From: Promicromonospora sp. Populi
GTDB taxonomy: Bacteria; Actinomycetota; Actinomycetes; Actinomycetales; Cellulomonadaceae
Direction: 5' to 3'
DNA: 64,000 nt
NCBI RefSeq assembly: GCF_041081105.1
Contig: NZ_CP163528.1
Span: 496,001 to 560,000, forward strand
A model generated the notes under the pieces. The model did no database searches. It worked only from the letters and a program-made list of their open reading frames with translations, and was not told the DNA's origin. The position numbers and the translations under genes were made by a program. Below are positions 51,126 through 59,651 of the stretch, piece after piece. Every line of letters begins with the position of its first letter. Position 1 is the stretch's first letter.

Positions 51126-51950
51126 TCATGGATCCGCGGGTCCTACGGGCTCGTCATTCATCGGCTCGTCGAGCGAGAAGGTCAGGCGCCGTTCGAGCAC
51201 CTCCTCCGCGACGGACAGCAGGCTCGTCGAGCGTGCGAAGGCATGTGCCCGGATCACCGCGAGCGCATCATCAGGGCTGACCCGGAGCTGGGCCAGGACC
51301 ATGCCGGTGGCCTGATGCAGCAGAGCTCTCTCTGACCAGTCCAGTGAGTCGTCATCCCCGAGCAAGGATGCCCCGACCGTGTCGGCGAGGAACTGCAGGT
51401 CCTCCGCGCTACGGGCTGGTGGATCAGCCGACACGTAGAGGCTGAGCACTCCGACGACCCGGCTCCGTGCGCGCATGGGCACCGCGTAGAGCGTCACGTC
51501 GTCCCCGACCGATTCGGCCAGCTGAGAAAAGACGGGGTACTCATCGACCGCTCCTTCGATCACCAGCCCGTCGATGCGCAGGACGATCAGCCGGTCCTCG
51601 GCCAACGCCCTGTTTACCGGGCCCTCACCCAGGATCTCCTGAAGTGGTTCGAGCTGTTCGAACATCCCTGGAGTGCTGATGGCCAGGCGTTCTCCCGGCT
51701 CGGCCGAGACGGTGAAGGCCCCGCCCTGTGCCTGGAGCGTGTCGACGCAGGCCTCGCAGAGCCGCATCGCCGATGGGCGGTCGGTGTTGCCCTTGGCGAG
51801 GGCGCGCGCGAGAGCGTGCGACAGCTCTGACGGATCCAACAGTCGCTCACCTCCCCCTGGTGCCGAACGAGTCGGGTCCTCACGGAACGGCGGGGACCAT
51901 CCTGCTTCAGTGGTCACGCGCTCGGGTGCCCTTCGCGACGGCGTGGTCAT
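51126..51950 (-). CDS. GAF and ANTAR domain transcription antiterminator
   Basis: This 274-residue regulator has a GAF-like sensor domain (residues 60-200: ALAKGNTDRPSAMRLCEACV, YAVPMRARSRVVGVLSLYV) and a C-terminal ANTAR domain (ALLHQATGMVLAQLRVSPDD, ALAVIRAHAFARSTSLLSVA) ending near residue 262. It probably reads a small ligand or redox cue and acts on nascent transcripts. The ATG at 51950 gives a 50-residue polar leader; later starts are possible. It is divergent from the response regulator gene with 81 bases between. Confidence 0.85.
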   Translation of the reverse strand: MTTPSRRAPERVTTEAGWSPPFREDPTRSAPGGGERLLDPSELSHALARALAKGNTDRPSAMRLCEACVDTLQAQGGAFTVSAEPGERLAISTPGMFEQLEPLQEILGEGPVNRALAEDRLIVLRIDGLVIEGAVDEYPVFSQLAESVGDDVTLYAVPMRARSRVVGVLSLYVSADPPARSAEDLQFLADTVGASLLGDDDSLDWSERALLHQATGMVLAQLRVSPDDALAVIRAHAFARSTSLLSVAEEVLERRLTFSLDEPMNDEPVGPADP

Positions 51951-52031
51951 CGTGTGCACGAAGCCGCCCGCTCGCAAGACGTCTCCAGCCGGCTGACCGC
52001 TTTGCCCAGGTTTCGCCCCTAGAGTTCTGGT

Positions 52032-52700
52032 GTGCGAGTGCTGCTGGTGGATGATGACGAGCCGATCGTCATGTCGTTGAAGCGCGGGCTGGTCCGGTAC
52101 GGGTACGAGGTCGAGTGGCTGGCTACCGGGGCCCAGGCACTGCGGGCCGGCCCGGCCGACGTCGTACTGCTGGACCTGGGGCTGCCGGACCTGGACGGGC
52201 TGGACGTGTGCCGGTCGTTGCGGGCGCGGAGCGACGTACCGATCATCGTCATCAGCGCGCGCAGCGAGCTGGCCGACCGGGTGGCCGGCCTGGAGCTCGG
52301 GGCCGACGACTACATCTCCAAGCCGTTCGGGGTGCGCGAGGTGATCGCCCGGATCAGGGCGGTGATGCGACGGGTCAACCCCGAGCACGGGTCCGACGAC
52401 GCCGGGCACTACGGCAGGGTCACCGTCGACCGGAGAGCGGCGCGCGTGTTCCTCGACGGGATCGAGGTGCCGCTGACCCGGAAGGAGTACGGGCTCCTCG
52501 CCTTCCTGAGCCAGCAACCGGGCGCTCTCGTGACCCGGGAACAGATCATGGACGCGGTCTGGGACGCGAACTGGTTCGGCTCCACGAAGACCCTCGACGT
52601 GCACGTCTCCGTGCTGCGGCGGAAGTTCGCGGGCGCGCTGACCATCAGTGCCGTGCGGGGCGTCGGGTTTCGTCTGGTCGTCGACGGGGCCGGGTCATGA
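52032..52700 (+). CDS. OmpR-family response regulator
   Basis: This 222-residue protein has a receiver domain (VLLVDDDEPIV at the start, phosphoacceptor Asp in VVLLDLGLPDLDG near residue 51, Lys in ISKPFG near 99) and a winged-helix DNA-binding domain (PLTRKEYGLLAFLSQQPGAL, VHVSVLRRKF, VRGVGFRLV). GTG start at 52032. The histidine kinase start overlaps its stop (ATGA). Confidence 0.92.
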   Translation: MRVLLVDDDEPIVMSLKRGLVRYGYEVEWLATGAQALRAGPADVVLLDLGLPDLDGLDVCRSLRARSDVPIIVISARSELADRVAGLELGADDYISKPFGVREVIARIRAVMRRVNPEHGSDDAGHYGRVTVDRRAARVFLDGIEVPLTRKEYGLLAFLSQQPGALVTREQIMDAVWDANWFGSTKTLDVHVSVLRRKFAGALTISAVRGVGFRLVVDGAGS

Positions 52701-53482
52701 TCCGGCGCTTATGGGCACTGCTCGCCGTCCGGGCCCTCGCGGTGACGGCGGCGCCGGGCGTGGTGGTGACCAGGCGCGACGAGCGCCTGGAGACCTTGAT
52801 CGCTGCCCAGCGGGCATTCATCGCGGACGCCTCTCACCAGCTGCGGACGCCGTTGACGGCGCTCCGGTTGTCGCTGGACAACATCGCCGAGGGCGTCGAC
52901 GACCCGGTGGTCCGGGACGACGTCGAACGAGCGACCCGGGAGGTCGTCCGGATGAGCCGCCTGATCGACGGGCTTCTTGTGCTCGCCCGCGCCGACGCCC
53001 GGACCGCCAGCGCCGAGCCGGTGCTGCTGGCGGACGAGATCGAGCAGCGGCTCGCATTCTGGCGCCTGCAGGGTGCTGAGCACGAGGTCCGGTTCCGGCT
53101 GACCGGAGCATGGGACGCCGAGCCGGTGGTCCTGGCGGGCCCCGGGCATGTCGAGCAGATCCTCGACAACGTGCTCTCCAACGCGCTGGCGGTCTCGCCC
53201 GACGGCGCAACCGTCACGGTAGACGTGCAGGTCGGCGGCGACGTCGTCGTGCTCGAGGTGCGTGACGAAGGACCAGGCATGACCGCTGCCGAGAAGGCAC
53301 GAGCGTTCGACCGGTTCTGGCGCGGGCCCGGCCGTACCGGCCCGGCAGGCTCCGGGCTCGGCCTCGCGATCGTCCACCAGCTCGTCACCGATGCCGGTGG
53401 GGTCGTCGTGCTCGACGACGCCCCCACCGGCGGCCTGGTCGTGCGGGTCAGCTGGCGGGCAGCAGCGAGGAGTGGTGGTTGA
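52697..53482 (+). CDS. Histidine kinase lacking a sensor domain
   Basis: This 261-residue kinase has HisKA with the phosphoacceptor His in DASHQLRTPLTALRLSLD near residue 46, N-box EQILDNVLSNAL, G1 DEGPGMTAAEKARAFDRFW and G2 GSGLGLAIVHQLV. Before the His box there are only about 40 residues: one short weakly hydrophobic stretch (LWALLAVRALAVTAAPGVVV) then RRDERLETLIAAQRAF. Usual relatives have two membrane segments, an extracellular sensor and HAMP domain. The first hydrophobic stretch may be the fused remnant of these, pointing to an in-frame deletion. It converges with and overlaps the SnoaL-like gene by 35 bases. Confidence 0.88.
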   Translation: MIRRLWALLAVRALAVTAAPGVVVTRRDERLETLIAAQRAFIADASHQLRTPLTALRLSLDNIAEGVDDPVVRDDVERATREVVRMSRLIDGLLVLARADARTASAEPVLLADEIEQRLAFWRLQGAEHEVRFRLTGAWDAEPVVLAGPGHVEQILDNVLSNALAVSPDGATVTVDVQVGGDVVVLEVRDEGPGMTAAEKARAFDRFWRGPGRTGPAGSGLGLAIVHQLVTDAGGVVVLDDAPTGGLVVRVSWRAAARSGG

Positions 53483-53972
53483 CGATCAGCCACTCGCTGC
53501 CGTGCTTCTCGTACACGAAGGTGTAGCGCGCGTCCGCGTAGGTCACCGTGCCGTCGTCGGCCGTGAAGGTGAACGTGTACAGGCCGGTGTCGATCGCCGT
53601 GGTCGGGGTGAGCACGTTGATGACGGAAAGGGTCCGCTCCCCGCTCGGGTTCCGGGCGAGGAACTCCTCGAAGTAGTCCACGATCCCGGCGCGGTCCGTC
53701 CGGACCTCGGCCGAGAGCGTGGGCAGCAGCACCGCGTCCGGGGCGTAGATGTCGGCCAGTGCCTCCGGGTCACCGGCCTCGACCAGGGTGTTCCACCGGT
53801 CGAAGAGCGCGCTGATCTGGGCCTCGGTCGGCACGGTGTGGGACTGCACGGTGCTGGCCTGCACGGTGCTGGTGGTGCTTGCGTTCCACGGGGTGGCCGT
53901 GGCCACGGCCGGTGCGCCGAACGCGATGGCCGCTATGGCGGCTCCGGCGACGACGGCCGAAAGCTTCTTCAT
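53448..53972 (-). CDS. Secreted SnoaL-like/SgcJ-EcaC family protein
   Basis: This 174-residue exported protein has a signal peptide (LSAVVAGAAIAAIAFGAPAV, cleavage near ATA) and an NTF2-like fold domain: ISALFDRWNTLVEAGDPEAL, LADIYAPDAVLLPTLSAEVR and RYTFVYEKHGSEWLIVNHHS. Members of this group are named SgcJ/EcaC oxidoreductases, but catalytic activity is unproven. Its last 35 bases overlap the 3' end of the kinase gene on the other strand. Confidence 0.83.
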   Translation of the reverse strand: MKKLSAVVAGAAIAAIAFGAPAVATATPWNASTTSTVQASTVQSHTVPTEAQISALFDRWNTLVEAGDPEALADIYAPDAVLLPTLSAEVRTDRAGIVDYFEEFLARNPSGERTLSVINVLTPTTAIDTGLYTFTFTADDGTVTYADARYTFVYEKHGSEWLIVNHHSSLLPAS

Positions 53973-54049
53973 GGGTGTCTCCCTGGACTGATGGACATTC
54001 CGGAGACTTCACCCTTGCAACCAGCGGGTTAGCGGACTGTCAGCACAGC

Positions 54050-55087
54050 TCAAGCCGGGGGACAAGGCTGACTCTCGGCGGCGCGGCGTCGCGAGACGGA
54101 CCGGCCGAGCAGGACGAGCAGACCGGCCATCACGACTCCGGTGACTGCGACCCCGACGCGGGCCGGGTCGCTGGTCGGATGGATGATCCCCAGCACCACC
54201 TGGTGTGCCAGGACGGCACCAGCGGCCAGCGCGAGACGGTGGCGATCGTCGAACCCCGGCCTGCGCGACCACCGCCAGGTACAGATCGCGCCGAGGGTCA
54301 CCGCCACCAGGAACACGACCAGGGCGCCCGCGAGCATCGGTCGGGACGCCGCCAGCAGCCCGAGGTGTCCGCCCAGGCCCAGCACACCGAGCGCGACACA
54401 GGTGAGCAGGCCCGCGAACCCGAACAAGACCGCCGGGCGCGGCGGTCCGGCCGTGGCGGCCGTCGCATTTGTGCCGATCGACGGCCAGACGAGCATCCCC
54501 GCGACGATGCAGGCGGCGATGGCGACGAGCGACGCGACCAGCAGCGGCGTCGGCAGCGCGAACAGCGGGTCCAGCGAGAACACGGTGGCGAAGCGGATCA
54601 GGGCGAAGCCCAGCAGGAACACCACCGCAGCCACGATGAGACCAGGCGTCCTCAGCCAGGGTGTGCCCCGACGCGAAGGGAAGCACAGATCCACCAGGAC
54701 GATCGGGACCGTCACGCTGAACAGCGCATGGTTGACGAGCTGGAAGAGCGTGTAGACGCCGTTGACGCCGAACGCGACCCCGCCCCACCGGGGCCCGATG
54801 GCCTCGTAGATCGACGGGCTGAAGAAGCTGCCCAGCGCCAGCCCCTCCTCCACGGTCGCATAGGCCAGACCGAGCAGGACGACGGCGAGATACCCACCGC
54901 CGCGCCGGACGACCACCTCGCGAACGAGCAGCGCACCACCCCCGTAGACCGGGACCAGCACCAGGAAGGCGAAGATCCCCGACGGGACGAAGGCAGTCCC
55001 GATGGAGGCTTCGGCGATGAACGGCGCGAGCACGAACAGGACCAGCGGCGGCAGCAGGCGGGGGACAGCTTGTGGTGTGGACATCAT
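54050..55087 (-). CDS. Polytopic membrane protein of unknown function
   Basis: This 345-residue protein has about ten hydrophobic segments (for example LLPPLVLFVLAPFIAEASIG, LIVAAVVFLLGFALIRFATV, MLAGALVVFLVAVTLGAIC). A Glu-rich YATVEEGLALGSFFSP in the third segment resembles the EE motif of CPBP-type intramembrane proteins, but the rest of that signature was not found. GAGGAAG precedes two adjacent ATG codons. It is divergent from a LuxR-type regulator that may control it. Confidence 0.65.
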   Translation of the reverse strand: MMSTPQAVPRLLPPLVLFVLAPFIAEASIGTAFVPSGIFAFLVLVPVYGGGALLVREVVVRRGGGYLAVVLLGLAYATVEEGLALGSFFSPSIYEAIGPRWGGVAFGVNGVYTLFQLVNHALFSVTVPIVLVDLCFPSRRGTPWLRTPGLIVAAVVFLLGFALIRFATVFSLDPLFALPTPLLVASLVAIAACIVAGMLVWPSIGTNATAATAGPPRPAVLFGFAGLLTCVALGVLGLGGHLGLLAASRPMLAGALVVFLVAVTLGAICTWRWSRRPGFDDRHRLALAAGAVLAHQVVLGIIHPTSDPARVGVAVTGVVMAGLLVLLGRSVSRRRAAESQPCPPA

Positions 55088-55172
55088 CAGCTTCCTCACG
55101 GGAGGACCGGACAATCGGATCTGTCCTACCGTGACACCACGCAACGCGGTCAACAGCCCCTGGAGGCACCCT

Positions 55173-56183
55173 TTGACCATTGGTGAAGCACCTGGCGACC
55201 TTCGTGAACCCCGCACCCCCGCGCACTGGGAGCCCATCTCGCGGTGGGCGCTCGCGGTGCTTGCGGGCGCTGCCCTGATCGGTGCCGTGCTCTCCGTCGC
55301 GGCGGTGCCCGCCGAGGCGGGCTGGACGGCGGCCGCGGCGGCCCTTCAGCTCCTCGTGACCGGCGCCGGGCTCTTCCTCAGGGGCCGCCCCTTGATCTGG
55401 GCGATCATGATCGGCATCGTCATGCTGGTCACCAGCGGTCTCGGTGGTGGCATGGTCGACCTGGCCGCGAGCGGGGCGATGCCGTGGGGCACGGTGGCCG
55501 TCACGCTCGGTGCCGCGAACCTGGTGCGGCGCGCCGGCGACTGGTGGACCATGCTCGCCGGCAGCATCGCGCTCGGCGCCGGTTCGCTGGGCACGATCTG
55601 GGTAGCGGTGGAACGGGGCTTCCCGCCCGCGGCCATGGCCCTGGCGGCCAGCGTGCCGTACCTGGCGGGCGTCCTCATCGCGTCCCGGGCCCAGCTTCGG
55701 GAGGCTCGTGAGGATCGGCAGCGTGCGCGTGTACGCGATCCCGGTCCGGAGCCGCTCCTCGCCGCCGCTCGACGGGCACTGGCCGTGGTGGTGCTGCGGG
55801 CCGACGACCTCGTGACCGGTTCCGGGCCGGCCGCGCAACGGCGCGTTGCGGCCGAAGTTCGCGAGGTGGCCCGCGCCGGCCTTGCCGGCACGCACGGACC
55901 CGGCACCGTCGTTCGTATCGAGTTCGTTGATCCCGAACAGGCGTCACCGACGGTACCCGCCCCCTCCGTACCGCCGACCGAACAGGAGCCCGACCTCAAC
56001 GACCGTGAGCGTGAGGTGCTGAGGATGCTGGCCACGGGGTCGACGAACCAGGCGATCGCGCGGAGCATCTACCTCAGCGAGGCATCGGTCAAGCAGCAGG
56101 TGTCCAGGCTCATGCGGCGGTTCGACGCGGACAACAGGACGCAGCTCGCCCTGCGGGCCAGCCAGTGGTTTCCCCCGGACTGA
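55173..56183 (+). CDS. Membrane-anchored LuxR-type regulator
   Basis: This 336-residue protein has four to six hydrophobic segments in its first half (WALAVLAGAALIGAVLSVAA, LIWAIMIGIVMLVTSGL), a cytoplasmic linker resembling a degenerate kinase dimer region (LLAAARRALAVVVLRADDL), and a C-terminal LuxR helix-turn-helix (LNDREREVLRMLATGSTNQA, YLSEASVKQQVSRLMRRF). The TTG at 55173, preceded by TGGAGG, is the best start; the frame upstream runs over the opposite gene. It likely acts directly from the membrane on the divergent promoter. Confidence 0.75.
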   Translation: MTIGEAPGDLREPRTPAHWEPISRWALAVLAGAALIGAVLSVAAVPAEAGWTAAAAALQLLVTGAGLFLRGRPLIWAIMIGIVMLVTSGLGGGMVDLAASGAMPWGTVAVTLGAANLVRRAGDWWTMLAGSIALGAGSLGTIWVAVERGFPPAAMALAASVPYLAGVLIASRAQLREAREDRQRARVRDPGPEPLLAAARRALAVVVLRADDLVTGSGPAAQRRVAAEVREVARAGLAGTHGPGTVVRIEFVDPEQASPTVPAPSVPPTEQEPDLNDREREVLRMLATGSTNQAIARSIYLSEASVKQQVSRLMRRFDADNRTQLALRASQWFPPD

Positions 56184-56244
56184 CGATGCGCGAGCGGCGC
56201 GAAAAGCTTTGCGTGCGCCGCAGTCCGGATGCTGGGGTGGCCCG

Positions 56245-57207
56245 GTGACCAAGCGTGACGAGACGGCGGATGTCCGACCGCAGACCCTTGCCTGGGTGAG
56301 CCGGCACCTGGAGGTCGGCGAACGGATCATCGCGGCCGAGGCGCTGCACGGCGGCATCACCGCCGAGATGCGGAGGCTGACGATCGGCACGGGGGAGGGC
56401 GGCACCCGCAGCCTGGTCCTGCGGACCTTCGTCGACGTGGACAACGCCGAGGACTGGCTCGACAGGGAGGCCGGTGCCCTCACCCTGCTCCCGGGGACCG
56501 GCGTGCCGGCCCCTGAGCTGGTCGCGGTTGATCCGACCGCCGCGCACTGCGAGTATCCGTCCCTCCTCATGACACACCTGGCGGGCCTGCCGGTCCTCGA
56601 CGACGGGGGACTGGAGACGCGCGTGAATCTGCTGGCCCGGCAGCTCGTGGCGATCCACGACGTGCGACCCGCCGAGCGGCCCCGGGACTATGTGGCGCTG
56701 ACGACCGCCGACACCGTCGTGACTCCCGAGGGCGCCGACGCCGCGGTCTGGGCCGCGGCGATCGACGTGATCCGGGAGCCCGCTCCGCCCTGGGCGGGGC
56801 GGTTCCTGCACCGGGACTTCCAGCCCGGCAACGTGCTGTTCGATGGGTCATCCCCGGGGGCGGGCGCCCGGATCACCGGCGTCGTCGACTGGGCGGGCAC
56901 CTCCTGGGGCCCCGCGGACCTCGACGTGGCGCACTGCGCCACCAATCTCGCGCTGCTGCACGGCCCGGCGTGGGGTCCGCGGTTCGCCGAGGCCTACGAG
57001 GAGGCCGGCGGGGTGCTGGCCGCGGCCGCGAGCGAGCGGCTGTACTGGCAGGTGCGGGACGCGCTGGCGGCCTCGGAGGAGGTGCAGCAGGTGTCGCAGC
57101 CATGGCGGGAGGCCGGGCGAACGGACCTGACGACACGGGTCGTGGCGGGGCGGCTGGACGCCTACGTCACTGCCCTGATGGGCGTCCAGCGCACCAGCAC
57201 GTTGTAG
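56245..57207 (+). CDS. Aminoglycoside phosphotransferase-family kinase
   Basis: This 320-residue protein has the APH/choline kinase catalytic loop LHRDFQPGNVLFDG near residue 190 (H-x-D-x5-N) and the metal-binding VVDWAGTSWGPADLD near residue 212. The N-lobe is LSLV-type and less conserved. Substrate is unknown; most chromosomal members act on metabolites rather than antibiotics, so no resistance is claimed. GTG start at 56245; the ATG-like codon at 56209 lacks a binding site. Confidence 0.83.
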   Translation: MTKRDETADVRPQTLAWVSRHLEVGERIIAAEALHGGITAEMRRLTIGTGEGGTRSLVLRTFVDVDNAEDWLDREAGALTLLPGTGVPAPELVAVDPTAAHCEYPSLLMTHLAGLPVLDDGGLETRVNLLARQLVAIHDVRPAERPRDYVALTTADTVVTPEGADAAVWAAAIDVIREPAPPWAGRFLHRDFQPGNVLFDGSSPGAGARITGVVDWAGTSWGPADLDVAHCATNLALLHGPAWGPRFAEAYEEAGGVLAAAASERLYWQVRDALAASEEVQQVSQPWREAGRTDLTTRVVAGRLDAYVTALMGVQRTSTL

Positions 57208-57246
57208 CTCAGGACGAGGATCACGGAGGCGACCGATTCCTGACCG

Positions 57247-58152
57247 TCAGAGTCGAGCGGTCTCCGGCGACACCGCCAGGCGGGTGTTCCACGGGTCGGC
57301 GAAGCGCAGCGTGTCGCCGTCGTCGGCGGTGGGGACGCGGTGGAAGCGCAGGCGGTCGGCGAGGGCCTCGACGTCGGCCCGGGTCGGGACGAGGATCCGG
57401 ACGTCGCCGAGGCCGAGGGACGCGGCGCGCGGCCCGGCACCGGCGCTGCGCCAGGTGTTCATGCCGATGTGGTGGTGGTAGCCACCGGCCGAGACGAACA
57501 GGGCGGAGTCCATCTGCGCGGTGATGTCGAACCCGAGCGTGTCGACGTAGAACCGGCGCGCGGACGCGAGGTCGCCGACCTGCAGGTGCACGTGCCCGAT
57601 CGCGGCGGAGGCGCCGTCGTCGGGCGCCTCAGGGGTGTACCAGCGCTGCAGGAACTGGTTCGGGTCGAGGGGCTCGATGCCCATCGCGACCGTCCCGTCC
57701 GGGTGCACGGACCACTCCTCGCGGGGGCGGTCGCGGTACAGCTCCACGCCGTTGCCCTCGGGATCGGTGAAGTAGAACGCCTCGCTCACCAGGTGGTCGG
57801 CGCTGCCGGTGAAGGTCTGCGGCACGCGCTGGGCCATGGAGGCGAGCGATGCGGCCAGCCGCCGCTCGTCCTCGAAGACGATGGCGGTGTGATAGAGCCC
57901 GGCACCGCGCGGATCAGCGCCCGGCAGGTCCCGCTCCTGGCGGAGCACCATGATCGGCACGCCGCCGCGGCCCAGTGTGGCGGTGGCGCCGGACTGGCCG
58001 AGGACGTCGAGCGTGACCGCGTCCCGGTAGTACGCGGTCATGGCGTCGAGGTCGTGCACGAGCAGCTCGACGGTGTTCATCCGAGTGCCGTCGGGCGCCG
58101 CTCCCGCAGTGGCGACGCTGTCCGGACGCCACGCGGGGGCGGCCGCTCTCAC
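57247..58152 (-). CDS. VOC-family dioxygenase/glyoxalase-like protein, two modules
   Basis: This 301-residue protein has two vicinal oxygen chelate modules: the first from NTVELLVHDLDAMTAYYRDAV through FYFTDPEGNGVELYRD (in parts, residues 25-140), the second from IGHVHLQVGDLASARRFYVD through GGYHHHIGMNTW (185-240). Metal ligands are plausibly His and Glu in these runs. It resembles ring-cleaving catechol dioxygenases but could be a glyoxalase-type isomerase. GTG start overlaps the doxX stop, so the two are co-expressed and probably controlled by MarR. Confidence 0.85.
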   Translation of the reverse strand: MRAAAPAWRPDSVATAGAAPDGTRMNTVELLVHDLDAMTAYYRDAVTLDVLGQSGATATLGRGGVPIMVLRQERDLPGADPRGAGLYHTAIVFEDERRLAASLASMAQRVPQTFTGSADHLVSEAFYFTDPEGNGVELYRDRPREEWSVHPDGTVAMGIEPLDPNQFLQRWYTPEAPDDGASAAIGHVHLQVGDLASARRFYVDTLGFDITAQMDSALFVSAGGYHHHIGMNTWRSAGAGPRAASLGLGDVRILVPTRADVEALADRLRFHRVPTADDGDTLRFADPWNTRLAVSPETARL

Positions 58153-58520
58153 GCCCAGACCTCGAACCCGATCCAGGCGGCCACGACGGCCAGCACCAGC
58201 AGCACGACGTTCGGGGCCAGGGCCTTGGCCTCACCTCGGACGACGTGCGTGATGATCGCGCCGACCTGCACCAGCGCGAGCCCGACTCCCGCCAGCGGCG
58301 CGAGAACGGGCGCGACCTGCACGAGCGGCGGCACGATCAGCCCGATCGCGCCGAGCACCTCCAGCAGTCCGATCAGCTTGACGACGGGTCCAGGGAAGTC
58401 ACCGGCCCAGGCCATGCCGGACTCGGTGAGCTTGGCCTGCGGGCTGAGGATCTTCATTCCCCCTGCGAACAGGTAGGCCAGGGCGAGCAGCCCGGCGATG
58501 ATCCAGTAGGCGATCAGCAT
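58149..58520 (-). CDS. DoxX-family membrane protein
   Basis: This 123-residue protein has four membrane segments (IAYWIIAGLLALAYLFAGGM, LIGLLEVLGAIGLIVPPL, VLAPLAGVGLALVQVGAIIT, VVLLVLAVVAAWIGFEVWA) and the DoxX-type GGMKILSP loop. DoxX proteins are linked to redox or thiol stress. ATG 58520 is used; the frame upstream crosses the MarR promoter. First gene of a doxX-VOC pair, divergent from marR. Confidence 0.87.
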   Translation of the reverse strand: MLIAYWIIAGLLALAYLFAGGMKILSPQAKLTESGMAWAGDFPGPVVKLIGLLEVLGAIGLIVPPLVQVAPVLAPLAGVGLALVQVGAIITHVVRGEAKALAPNVVLLVLAVVAAWIGFEVWA

Positions 58521-58542
58521 GGTGTGCGTCCGTTCGAATGTG

Positions 58543-58596
58543 GTTGTCCCAACAAGTATTGTGCCGAGTCTGCACCCGTTTAGTTGTTGCGTCAAC
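58543..58596. promoter_or_regulatory. Paired palindromes in the doxX/marR promoter
   Basis: Two 11-base dyads of the same type, GTTG-TCC-CAAC (58543-58553) and GTTG-CGT-CAAC (58586-58596), stand 43 bases apart centre to centre in the 96-base divergent gap. They are probably operators of the adjacent MarR-family protein; one is near each start. Confidence 0.6.
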
Positions 58597-58616
58597 CAAA
58601 GCGTAGGGTGGAGCTC

Positions 58617-59099
58617 GTGAAGCGACGCGTACCCCGGATGAACGACAAGGAGTCACAGGCCTGGCTGGGCCTGGTCACCGTGTTCCAGCTCCTGCCGTCC
58701 GCGCTCGACCGGCAGCTTCAGCGCGACTCCGGGCTGACGCACTTCGAGTTCGCGGTGCTGTCCACCCTTCAGCTCACCTCGGAGCCGGCGATGCGCATGA
58801 CCGCGCTCGCCCAGGCGACCGATGCCACGCTGCCGCGCCTGTCCCACGTCTGCGGGCGCCTGGAGAAGCGCGGTCTCGTCGAACGCTTCCCCTGCCCCGC
58901 GGACGGCCGCGCCACCAACGTGCGCATCACGGGCGACGGGCGGCGGGAGCTGATCCGCGCCGTCCCCGGCCACATCGCGACGGCGCGACGGCTTGTCATC
59001 GACGCGCTCACGCCGGACCAGCTCGACGCGCTGACCGAGATCACCGGCACGATCGCCGCGAGGCTCGCAGACGAGTCGGGCGACCCGCCCCGGGTCTGA
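58617..59099 (+). CDS. MarR-family transcriptional regulator
   Basis: This 160-residue regulator has the MarR winged helix: LTHFEFAVLSTLQLTSEPAM, LAQATDATLPRLSHVCGRLE and the wing RFPCPADGRATNVRITGDG. GTG 58617 with GGTGGAG upstream is preferred; ATG 58638 is possible. A single Cys in HVCGRL and one in FPCPAD could make it redox sensitive, matching control of doxX. Divergent from doxX/VOC. Confidence 0.88.
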   Translation: MKRRVPRMNDKESQAWLGLVTVFQLLPSALDRQLQRDSGLTHFEFAVLSTLQLTSEPAMRMTALAQATDATLPRLSHVCGRLEKRGLVERFPCPADGRATNVRITGDGRRELIRAVPGHIATARRLVIDALTPDQLDALTEITGTIAARLADESGDPPRV

Positions 59100-59144
59100 G
59101 CGGAAAACCGGTCCGGCGAAGAGCTCGGCGCGTGCCGGTCCGCG

Positions 59145-59531
59145 TCAGTGCGCGACCTCGACCTCGGCCTCCGCCGGCTCCGTGTCGTCGAGGTGCTCCT
59201 CGGCCCAGAGGCGGATCGCCGCCAGCGGGCCGACCAGAGTGTGACCGAGGGCCGTGAGCTCGTACTCGACGTGTAGGGGGACCGCCGGGTAGACCGTGCG
59301 GTCGATGATGCCGTGCGACTCCAGGCGGCGGAGGGTCGACGTGAGCACCTTCGGCGTCACGCCCCCGAGGCGCCGCTGGATCGCACCGAACCGCACCGGA
59401 CCCTGTTCCAGCGCGCCGATGGTGAGGGTCGACCACTTGTTGGCGATGAGGTCGAGGACGTCCCGGCAGGGGCACAGCGCGCCGTACACGTCGTGATCGT
59501 CATGTGCGCCCGTGCGGCAGGGGAAGGTCAT
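59145..59531 (-). CDS. HxlR-family transcriptional regulator
   Basis: This 128-residue DNA-binding protein has the HxlR pattern CPCRDVLDLIANKWSTLTIG near residue 20 followed by FGAIQRRLGGVTPKVLTSTL and RRLESHGIIDRTVYPAVPLH. The Cys pair and Cys5 suggest response to electrophiles or redox change, as in the YodB/HypR group. It is divergent from the HbpS-like/quinone oxidoreductase operon and probably represses it through the palindrome at 59544. Confidence 0.9.
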   Translation of the reverse strand: MTFPCRTGAHDDHDVYGALCPCRDVLDLIANKWSTLTIGALEQGPVRFGAIQRRLGGVTPKVLTSTLRRLESHGIIDRTVYPAVPLHVEYELTALGHTLVGPLAAIRLWAEEHLDDTEPAEAEVEVAH

Positions 59532-59543
59532 CTCACACCATGC

Positions 59544-59556
59544 TATCTATTAGATA
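59544..59556. promoter_or_regulatory. Candidate HxlR operator
   Basis: TATCTATTAGATA, a palindrome with 6-bp arms and one central base, in the 120-base gap between hxlR and the HbpS-like gene. It overlaps the AT-rich part where the promoters should be. Confidence 0.5.
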
Positions 59557-59651
59557 CTAGAGGCTCTTGCGGGAAACTATGGCTGCAATCGTAGCCTGCT
59601 CTCGACGCCGCAAGAGCGGTGCCGAGGAACGTAGACCACAGGAGTCTCACC

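Noticed and set aside
56245..57207. Calling the APH-like gene an aminoglycoside resistance gene
   Set aside because: Only the general kinase loop is present; nothing indicates antibiotic specificity.
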